A DNA stretch of 8,545 nt from assembly GCA_007123575.1 (NCBI GenBank), contig SKKV01000276.1, positions 1 through 8,545 of the forward strand, written 5' to 3'. The notes under the pieces were generated by a model. That model saw only the letters and a program-made list of their open reading frames with translations. It was not told the origin of the DNA and searched no databases. Origin of the DNA: Wenzhouxiangella sp. (GTDB lineage: Bacteria; Pseudomonadota; Gammaproteobacteria; Xanthomonadales; Wenzhouxiangellaceae). Position numbers and translations under genes: made by a program. Positions 1 through 6,140 of this stretch are shown here, piece after piece (position 1 is the stretch's first letter; every line of letters starts with the position of its first letter).

Positions 1-450
1 GAAGGCCTGACCTATGCCAACGGCATCAACCTGTCGCCAGACGGAAAATATCTGTATGTTGCCGAAGTTACCCGCAAGCGGGTGCGCGAATATCGACGCG
101 ATCCTGCGACCGGAAGCCTTGAAGAACAACGGCGACTGAAGGTTGGTTTTGGCGTCGACAACATCGATGTCGATCCGGTCAGCGGTGATTTGTGGATCGG
201 TGGCCATGTCAAGCTGCTGAGCTTTGTTCGTCACATGAACAACCCGGCAGTGAGGGCGCCCTCGCAGGTGGTGCGGGTGGAACTGGAGCCGGACGGCTAT
301 CAGGTCTTTACCGAGTTCATGGACGACGGCTACCTCATTTCCGGTGCCAGCGTCGGCGCCCCTTTTCCGGGCGGATTGCTGGTCGGCTCGGTATTCGACC
401 CACATATCGTTGACTGCCGAGCACAGCGCTATTCATCGAGTCCCTATTAA
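1..450 (+). CDS. Paraoxonase/arylesterase-like (SMP-30-type propeller) hydrolase, C-terminal part
   Basis: This is the 3' part of a gene entering from the left edge; 149 codons remain, open from base 1 to TAA at 448-450. The frame matches the C-terminal half of serum paraoxonases: YANGINLSPDGKYLYVAE (residues 5-22), VDNIDVDPVSGDLWIGGH (52-69) and a terminal LLVGSVF...C strand (126-139). From knowledge of PON1, N7 corresponds to calcium ligand N224, D53/N54 to D269/N270, H69 to H285, and C139 to the conserved C-terminal cysteine; PON1's free C284 is Gly68 here. The family are calcium-dependent six-bladed propellers hydrolysing lactones and aryl esters. The calcium ligands present suggest an active enzyme, but the N-terminal ligands and the His dyad are outside the window, so substrate and localisation cannot be judged. 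The internal GTG at 82 is not a start. It ends head-on against the minus-strand gene with a 4-base overlap. Confidence 0.85.
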   Translation, partial: EGLTYANGINLSPDGKYLYVAEVTRKRVREYRRDPATGSLEEQRRLKVGFGVDNIDVDPVSGDLWIGGHVKLLSFVRHMNNPAVRAPSQVVRVELEPDGYQVFTEFMDDGYLISGASVGAPFPGGLLVGSVFDPHIVDCRAQRYSSSPY

Positions 451-974
451 CCTGGAAAGGGCAGTCCCAGCCAATCGGCCACTTGCTTTACCTGCTCTTC
501 AAATGAATCGCGGAATGGGGTAACCAACAGATTCTCCCTGCGTCCATCCGAGGTTTCAAGGTTAAGCTCTGAGAGGGTCGTCGAATGAAGTGAATGCCCT
601 CTCCAGCGGGCCACATATATCCGCTGGACATCCGACAGTCTGATGGGCTGCCTTCCTGTGATTTCGATCCTGTCGTTGCCCTTGTCGAGCGTGATCGTTA
701 AACCAAGCTCGCGAAAGCCCCGCCAGGTCATCAGGCCTAAAACGCTTGGAATGATCAAGATAAATGGGCTCGGCCCGCCCGTGAGCGCAAACCTGGCCAG
801 TCCAAGCACGATCCAAATCGAGCAAACCAATAGCACGGCTTTGACAAAAATGATTGTGGCTGGATGCGTCCGGATGACGAGTTGGCCCGGCCTGGCCTCC
901 TCCAGAAACCTGTGATCCATCCAGGATGCACGCTTTTTCAGCCGCTCATCGCCGCTATGGGAATGACTGCTCAT
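447..974 (-). CDS. Two-helix membrane protein with PH-like beta-rich C-terminus, unknown function
   Basis: A 175-residue protein I cannot assign to a named family. A charged N-terminus (residues 1-38) precedes two hydrophobic helices at about 40-60 and 69-85, joined by a short loop containing GGPSP. A soluble part (90-175) follows, with alternating strands (LTITLD, DRIEITGR, PIRLSDVQRIYVAR, SELNLETSDGRRENLLV) and a final amphipathic helix (SFEEQVKQVADWLGLP). A hydrophobic hairpin followed by small strands and a C-terminal helix resembles bacterial PH-domain membrane proteins of the YdbT/DUF304 type; this is an analogy of architecture, not a motif match. The ATG is preceded by AAGGAG with a 10-base spacer (985-990). 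It lies 60 bases downstream of the large secreted protein gene on the same strand and may be its second cistron, although a hairpin sits between them. The stop codon overlaps the stop of the convergent esterase gene. Confidence 0.75.
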   Translation of the reverse strand: MSSHSHSGDERLKKRASWMDHRFLEEARPGQLVIRTHPATIIFVKAVLLVCSIWIVLGLARFALTGGPSPFILIIPSVLGLMTWRGFRELGLTITLDKGNDRIEITGRQPIRLSDVQRIYVARWRGHSLHSTTLSELNLETSDGRRENLLVTPFRDSFEEQVKQVADWLGLPFPG

Positions 975-1001
975 CTCTACCTAGCTCCTTGCAGTGTCTG
1001 C

Positions 1002-1024
1002 AGCCGCCCGCGAAACGGGCGGCT
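1002..1024 (-). terminator. Strong intercistronic hairpin (no T-tract)
   Basis: Perfect 9-bp stem AGCCGCCCG / CGGGCGGCT closing a 5-base loop, in the 60-base gap between the stop of the 1453-residue protein gene and the start of the 175-residue protein gene. Read on the minus strand the loop is TTTCG. No T-run follows in either direction, so it is a weak candidate for a Rho-independent terminator. It could instead be an mRNA-end stabiliser or a translational control element, because it ends 11 bases before the AAGGAG of the next gene. Confidence 0.5.
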
Positions 1025-1034
1025 ATATCAGACT

Positions 1035-4000
1035 TCAAATGCGAGCCAGAGCCCTGGCGGCCACGATAAGGAAGCCAAGGAAGAGCAGGAAAATCAGGAT
1101 GCCCCGGGTGCCTACCGGAACAGCGATCGGCTCCGAAGCCGTGCCGCTGCCTGTGCCGCGCAGTGAAATCACAATCGGCTGAGACAAGCCTTCGCTCATG
1201 CAACCCAAGGCACCTTCAAATGTGCCGGCCGTGGGAGGGGTGAACTGTAGTTGCAGCTGCAGATCTTCGCCCGGCTCCATAACCTGCAGCCCGACAGGCT
1301 CTACGGCAAGGCCAAAAGCGCCCTCCCCATCGTCGATTATGAAGCAACTCAGTTCGTTGATGGCAAAGGGGAAACGATTGCTCAGCACCAGCGTAGACGT
1401 CAGCGATGTCCCTTGTTCAGTCTCGAAATCAGCCTCGTCCAGAACAAGACCCTCTTCGATCGAAAGGGAGGCTGTGGCGTGGGTAACAAGATTGGTGCGG
1501 CTGTACTGTTCAACCTGGGCATCCGGATCGACGACCAGGAAAACGCGGCGCGAGCCGCTGCCAAGCAGCGTAGGACTTTCCCAGATAAAGGATATGTCGC
1601 GGCTTGTGCCCGCGCTAAGGTTGTCGAGGCTCTGGCCCAACAGAAGTGGGCCTTCCGGACTGTCAAGGCGAAGCTCGACGTCAAAGCTGCCAACGTGTCG
1701 GGCTGATACGTTCTTGATCGTGCCCCGAACTTTCAACGTTTCGCTTCCAACCCGAGATACTCGCAGCTCTGCTGCTTCGAGGTCGGGTTGCAACAGCTCA
1801 TCGATGGAAATCTGGTTGTTGGTTCTATCCACGTCATTGGTCAGCTGGGGTTGATCGACCGAAACGATGATGGTTTCTTCCGCATCTACAGCTGGAACAT
1901 TCCACGTTGCCGTGACGGTTCTGCTTTGTCCCGGCGCAATCGGTTCATCAACGACATTGATACGCAGGATGTTGTTATTGCTGACCTCGTTGGTATAGAA
2001 CCAGACCTCAACAACGTCGCTGGGAAGGTCGCCAAGATTGACCACGTCCATGCTGACGGTCGCCTGAGTTCCGGCCATCGGATTGGGAGGAAGGAGCTCC
2101 AGCGAATTCGGATCGGCGGCCAGGTCAAAACTACCGCCAGTTCGCCAGACCGTGGCAACGTTGTTCTCGACCGGCTCGTCGAGCTTGCTTCTCGGCTGGA
2201 AATTAAAGGTGCTGACGATGTCGCCGTTCGCGCCCAAGATCGAGAACTGCCGGCTCGGGCTTCCTGGGTCATCGGTCAACATGCGGCGGGGTGAAAAAGC
2301 CTCTTCGCCGGGTTCGAGGATGGAGAAGGCAAGATTCATTGCCTCGATGTCTCCGACCGTCCAGGTCGCCAGCACTCGGTCGTCGACGCTATTGGTCAAC
2401 TCGATTCGCGAACCGGGCGCTGCAAGCTCACTATCGAGCGCGGAAGGCTGCAGTGTCGGGCCGTTTAGCCAGCTCCAGTAAGCTGCGGAATCTGAGCTCC
2501 ATGCCAGAACTAGATCCGCTCCCGATCGGGCAAGGCTGGGCTGTAGATTGGCTCGCTCTCCGTCACTGCTCAGTTGGCTGATTGCCGGACCCTGGCTGTC
2601 CAGGACATCTTCGACAAGGAATAGCTCAAATGCCGTGGTCGAGTTGCTGTCGGTCGTGCTGCTCGAAAAGACCACGATGGGGCCGTTGGCGCTATCGGCA
2701 ATGTCAAAGCCTGCCAGCGACTCGAGAGCGCTAGCGGCAGCGACTGGCGTCGTCGGGCCACCAGGCTCAAGTCGTGATACCAGGATGTTGGCTGGCTGGT
2801 CTTCATAAGCCACTGGGCTGGACTCCGAAGACTGCATCCATGCTATCAGTGGGGCGTTGTCTTCGTAGCCTGATGCCAGGCGGATATCGCCGTCAAACTG
2901 CCCCGCCTGGCCAAGGCTCCATTCCTCTATTACCGCGCCATTGGAAACATCGAACTCGATGACGCTGACTTCGTTCTCGGTCCACAGCTCGTTCAGGGCC
3001 TCCAAGGCAAGCTCGACATCTCCATCGGGTTCTCCTGGGAGGTTCGTTGTGGCGTTTCTGAAGGCGATCAGAATCCGGTCATCTTCCAAGGCCAGGGCAA
3101 CCGGCTCACGATCAGCCGTGTTGTTGACGCGAATGGCTTGAGGTGTGGACCATTGATCGTTTTCGAATGTCGAAAAGACCAGCTCGCCCCGGTCGAAAAA
3201 GTCTCTTTCCGCGCCTTCAGTAAGGCGTACAAGTACGCGTGTCCCGCTTTCGGTTTCGACGATCACGGGGTTGGCAACCAGCATCGCGTCAGCATCAACA
3301 ATCAGGCCTTGCTGATAGCTCGGCAGCTGTCCCATATCCATCGACAGATTGGCCAGGTAAGAGTTGGTCTCCGGGCTGACTCGCATCAGGGGTTCGTTGG
3401 CCAGCACAGACAAGCCTGAGGAGGGGCAGCCCTTCAGGCGCCAGATACAACCTTCGAACCTCAGCAGCTCGAACTCAAAACCAAATCCAAAGAAGCCTTC
3501 GACAAAAATCTCCAGTGCGCCAAAGCCAAGAAATCCTAGGTCGTCGAAGATATCGACGTTTGACGAGACGTACAGCAAATCGACATCGAAATCCACACCG
3601 CCCGAAAGCTTAATTCCAGCGATGTTGGTGTTGCCCAGGCCGCCGAAAAGGGCGCCTCCCGCCTTTCCGCTGCCACCACCACCAACTTGCCAATCGATGG
3701 GAGCGGCCGGCGTCGGTTTGACATCGAATGCGGCTGCCACGCTTCCGGTGAATTCAGCACCGAAGAAGTAGGGGACGGGGATAGGTGGACTTGGAGGCGG
3801 TATGACGAACACAGAGTTTCTGTGCGGCTCCCACTTGACCCCAAAGCTGGCATTCAAGCTTCCGCCGGTCAGCCATGAGGTGCCGTCCCAGCCCCAGTTC
3901 AAGTTAAAGCTGCCTTTGGGTTTTGCGGAGAAAAACTCGCCAATTTTGAAGGCACCAAATGACTCAGATGCTGTTGCTGCCTCGACGATGCGCATGCTGG

Positions 4001-5396
4001 CAGTGCCGTCGGACTCGATTGTCAATGGCCCCGGCAATAAGAATTCTACACTCCAAGGCGTTTTGATCAGTAAGGCATTGTCACTAATGACAGACTCAGG
4101 CACCAGACCTGACAAGATGGCCCGCTGGGGTACGTTTGTTGAATATTTCACCTTGCCGCCGGACGACTCCGAATGCCAGCTCAGCACCCCGGCTAGATCG
4201 GGGAAGTGTTCACTGATCAACGGAGGTATGGCCTCCAGGTTGGCGGTCATGGCGTCCGTCGAGCCATCCTCCAGGGTCGCCACGGCCTCCAGGCTTTCCC
4301 CGGCGGATAGGTTTCCTACGTTGATCGTGGCGCTGTAAATGGCTTGATCGGTAGAGCTCGTGGCAAAGGTGCCGGAAGCAGTTTGGATCTCAACGGTGCC
4401 GGGCGGTAAATCGCCCCATTCGACAAATACGTTGACGGTTTCTTCGTGATCAATGCCAGCGAGGAAGAAGGCGCGGTTCTGGGGGCTGAAATGATCGCCT
4501 TCAATCTTGACGATGATGTCTCCAACCGGTGACAGCGCGAGGTCGACTTCGCGAACGTCGCCATCTGAAAGCACTATTGATTGGCTGGCTCCAAAGTAGT
4601 CGTCCTTATCTGCGGTGACCACTCGAGTGCCCGGCGCGACTTCTTCGAAGAGGAACCTGCCCTGAGTATTGGTTAAGGTTGACTCCCCCGTGTCCAGGGT
4701 GACGGAAGCGCCGACCAGCGGATCGCCCGTGTCGATCGCGGTGATCCGGCCGCTGATTTCGGCCTCGCCGTCTTCGATGTCGCCGAGACAGCTTTCGATC
4801 AGTACGCCACTACCGAGCAAGCTGTCGGCGATGTTGGTGGCGCTACCGAACCTGGACAACGTCACCTCATTTTCGGCTGTCATTTCCGAGGTGTCGATGT
4901 TCTCGGAATAAATTTGGAAATTGCCGCCAGGGAGTGGGCCGGGCACGAACGACGAATGTAGCCCATTCACGGTCAGCTGACCGCTGGAAAGCGTTGATCC
5001 ATCCAGTGATGTCTCCCAAGCCACGATGTCGTCAAACTGCGATTGGCTGCCAGTCCACTCGGGCCACTCGCGGCTGAATAGTACTACCCGTACCGTTATC
5101 GACTGCGTTCCCTCTGGAACCGTGACTGAATCAGTTCCCGTGACAGGGGCGTTCTCAGCACCTCCTTCGCCGTCGATAAACAGGCTGGAACATGAGCCGC
5201 TGGAGGTGGAATAGTTGAATCTTTCTGCCAATTGGCCCTGGAGTTGACGCTCGCTTAGATCAGGCTGAGAGGCCAGAGCCTGCTCCTGCGGAGCCAACAC
5301 CAGGCTGACCAGAAAGAGTGCCAATAAAAAGGTAAAACCGTCGACGGGAAACGGCAATAGAAAAGACGGCCTGACGACCTGAACATCGCGTTGCAT
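1035..5396 (-). CDS. Large secreted multidomain surface protein (CPR-like, CARDB-type and Ig-like domains, C-terminal anchor)
   Basis: A 1453-residue exported protein. A Sec signal peptide is visible: hydrophobic stretch at about 21-36, probable cleavage after ALA at 40-42. Then come a beta-sandwich with C69/C203 (61-205), a carboxypeptidase-regulatory-like domain (211-290; SGRITAIDTGDPLVGASVTL, TNTQGRFLFEEVAPG), a beta domain (293-390), an unrecognised region (395-660) containing PPPSPPIPVP and a Gly/Phe-rich part ending at C650/C657, and a propeller-like part (690-1090) with repeated VLVRL, ILIAFR, LIAWMQ and LVLAWS strands. Two CARDB-type domains follow (1095-1195, 1203-1312), then an Ig-like domain (1315-1415; C1351/C1399), and finally VPVGTRG, a hydrophobic helix and ARALARI (1426-1453), resembling an IPTL-type sorting signal. 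Six cysteines fall in three local pairs, as expected for an exported protein. The ATG has AGGGAG 10 bases upstream (5407-5412). The whole-protein role (adhesion, matrix or surface scaffold) is inference; no catalytic motif was seen. Confidence 0.85.
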   Translation of the reverse strand: MQRDVQVVRPSFLLPFPVDGFTFLLALFLVSLVLAPQEQALASQPDLSERQLQGQLAERFNYSTSSGSCSSLFIDGEGGAENAPVTGTDSVTVPEGTQSITVRVVLFSREWPEWTGSQSQFDDIVAWETSLDGSTLSSGQLTVNGLHSSFVPGPLPGGNFQIYSENIDTSEMTAENEVTLSRFGSATNIADSLLGSGVLIESCLGDIEDGEAEISGRITAIDTGDPLVGASVTLDTGESTLTNTQGRFLFEEVAPGTRVVTADKDDYFGASQSIVLSDGDVREVDLALSPVGDIIVKIEGDHFSPQNRAFFLAGIDHEETVNVFVEWGDLPPGTVEIQTASGTFATSSTDQAIYSATINVGNLSAGESLEAVATLEDGSTDAMTANLEAIPPLISEHFPDLAGVLSWHSESSGGKVKYSTNVPQRAILSGLVPESVISDNALLIKTPWSVEFLLPGPLTIESDGTASMRIVEAATASESFGAFKIGEFFSAKPKGSFNLNWGWDGTSWLTGGSLNASFGVKWEPHRNSVFVIPPPSPPIPVPYFFGAEFTGSVAAAFDVKPTPAAPIDWQVGGGGSGKAGGALFGGLGNTNIAGIKLSGGVDFDVDLLYVSSNVDIFDDLGFLGFGALEIFVEGFFGFGFEFELLRFEGCIWRLKGCPSSGLSVLANEPLMRVSPETNSYLANLSMDMGQLPSYQQGLIVDADAMLVANPVIVETESGTRVLVRLTEGAERDFFDRGELVFSTFENDQWSTPQAIRVNNTADREPVALALEDDRILIAFRNATTNLPGEPDGDVELALEALNELWTENEVSVIEFDVSNGAVIEEWSLGQAGQFDGDIRLASGYEDNAPLIAWMQSSESSPVAYEDQPANILVSRLEPGGPTTPVAAASALESLAGFDIADSANGPIVVFSSSTTDSNSTTAFELFLVEDVLDSQGPAISQLSSDGERANLQPSLARSGADLVLAWSSDSAAYWSWLNGPTLQPSALDSELAAPGSRIELTNSVDDRVLATWTVGDIEAMNLAFSILEPGEEAFSPRRMLTDDPGSPSRQFSILGANGDIVSTFNFQPRSKLDEPVENNVATVWRTGGSFDLAADPNSLELLPPNPMAGTQATVSMDVVNLGDLPSDVVEVWFYTNEVSNNNILRINVVDEPIAPGQSRTVTATWNVPAVDAEETIIVSVDQPQLTNDVDRTNNQISIDELLQPDLEAAELRVSRVGSETLKVRGTIKNVSARHVGSFDVELRLDSPEGPLLLGQSLDNLSAGTSRDISFIWESPTLLGSGSRRVFLVVDPDAQVEQYSRTNLVTHATASLSIEEGLVLDEADFETEQGTSLTSTLVLSNRFPFAINELSCFIIDDGEGAFGLAVEPVGLQVMEPGEDLQLQLQFTPPTAGTFEGALGCMSEGLSQPIVISLRGTGSGTASEPIAVPVGTRGILIFLLFLGFLIVAARALARI
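1038..1119 (-). other. C-terminal IPTL-like membrane anchor / sorting signal
   Basis: This encodes residues about 1427-1453 of the large surface protein: a PVGTRG lead, then ILIFLLFLGFLIVAA, then a basic end with two arginines (RALARI). The order short Pro-containing motif, hydrophobic helix, positive tail is that of IPTL-CTERM and PEP-CTERM signals. The canonical IPTL letters are replaced by VPVG, so it is a variant or simply a tail-anchor helix. Confidence 0.5.
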
Positions 5397-5450
5397 TAGA
5401 TTTGAGCTCCCTGCTTTGAATAACCCCTCGACAATACTAAGCGATTAGGC

Positions 5451-5483
5451 CAAAAATAGCCAACCAGGCTTAAGCCGGGTTGG
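5451..5483 (-). terminator. Rho-independent terminator, minus strand
   Basis: The near-perfect 24-base palindrome at 5460-5483 (arms CCAACCAGGCTT / AAGCCGGGTTGG, one A/G mismatch) is followed on the minus strand by CTATTTTTGG, a T-run. It would end minus-strand transcription coming from the RCC1-repeat gene and the IS remnant. It lies 63 bases before the start codon of the 1453-residue protein gene, so it separates the two units or acts as a leader attenuator. Read on the plus strand it has no adjacent T-run. Confidence 0.65.
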
Positions 5484-5882
5484 CGTATTGTTTGACCGGA
5501 GTCGAACTGGTCGGCTCGAGTTCTCTATCAACAACGCTTTATCGAGGCGCTTGCCCAAAAGCAGAAAAGCGATCCGCGAACAGGCGGTCGGCGCCGGATT
5601 CGACCGAGCCGCTATCGCGGGCACCGTTGATGCCGCATGGCCCACTAGATGCACTGGCCATTGTCGAGGCAGCTTAAGTGTCCCAAGCTCCACCCTGTGC
5701 GGCTCAAGTCGTTGTCGCAGCAGGGCCTTCAGGACATTCACCGGGTCCGGTGTCAGTGTATTAGCCACTTCACCGCTGCCGGCAGCCAGATCCGGGGCAT
5801 TGCGCGCGAGTACGCAGTGGACTTCAAGTCGGGTATTCATGCCCTGGTCAAGCAGCTCCTGATCGAACAACTCGATCACCTT

Positions 5883-5899
5883 CGCAGGCTCCGCCTGCG
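5883..5899. repeat. Perfect short hairpin CGCAGGC-TCC-GCCTGCG
   Basis: Seven-base perfect inverted repeat with a three-base loop inside the decayed region, just beyond the transposase-like stretch. No T-run follows on either strand, so it is not a standard terminator. It could be a REP-like or IS-end-associated structure, or chance in GC-rich DNA; only one copy is seen in the window. Confidence 0.4.
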
Positions 5900-5930
5900 T
5901 AATGGAGCCATGTACGCACGCATGATCGAA

Positions 5931-6098
5931 CTGGCCAGCCAGGACCTGTTCGGCCGACTGTCCATCGTCTGGATTGATGCACACTCGCACCGGTGGCAGC
6001 GGCACGATGGGTGGGCCATTGACATACCGCTCAGGGTGCTCTGCATAACGCCGGTCCATCGCCGCCTGGCGGATCTTTCAGACCGTTTCGACCTGACC
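5931..6098 (-). mobile_element. Remnant of IS3-family insertion sequence (transposase C-terminal end)
   Basis: This is the transposase-like stretch from GQVETV (about 6081-6098), through the in-frame TGA at 6078-6080, to INPDDGQSAEQVLAGQ near 5931. Only about 50 codons are recognisable. I could not find terminal inverted repeats or a target duplication, which fits an old, partly deleted copy. Family assignment rests on the HPERYV and INP spacing, remembered from IS3-family OrfB ends. Confidence 0.45.
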
Positions 6099-6140
6099 GG
6101 CTTTGTCGCCAGCCCACGAGGTTGAGCGCCTTGCGGTCAA

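Larger units (their letters stand above)
5445..6059 (-). pseudogene. Decayed ORF beginning with an IS3-type transposase C-terminus
   Basis: An open frame of 204 codons that I regard as a remnant. Residues 1-43 contain YAEHPERYVNG and a PP/PLPP stretch followed by VRVCINP, closely resembling the end of IS3-family OrfB transposases, which typically read HPERFV, then Pro-rich, then WINP; here the Trp is Cys. An in-frame TGA at 6078-6080 cuts the frame just upstream, and transposase-like residues (GQVETV) continue on the far side of it. The catalytic DDE core is absent: the RCC1 gene's stop lies at 6141. No ribosome-binding site precedes the ATG. Residues 44-160 (e.g. VIELFDQELLDQGMNTRLEV) have coding-like codon use but no family I know, and the last residues run through the terminator hairpin. 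It might be a short real hypothetical gene, or two fused fragments. Confidence 0.45.

Noticed and set aside
955..1203. Minus-strand ORF of 82 codons across the gap at 975-1034
   Set aside because: It starts inside the end of the large surface-protein gene in another frame, covers the hairpin and enters the small membrane protein gene; no ribosome-binding site or recognisable product.
5490..5512. tRNA T-arm-like sequence (minus strand CCAGTTCGACTCCGG)
   Set aside because: The arm pairs at four of five positions, but no matching acceptor 5' strand or anticodon arm is found about 70 bases upstream on the same strand.
5488..5862. Plus-strand ORF of 124 codons starting at a TTG beside the terminator hairpin
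   Set aside because: Arg/Ser-rich low-information translation typical of an antisense frame in GC-rich DNA; no start signal and no family resemblance.
5649..6125. Plus-strand ORF of 158 codons opposite the IS remnant
   Set aside because: Its 3' part is antisense to the transposase-like HPERYV...INP stretch, there is no ribosome-binding site, and the composition does not resemble a known protein.
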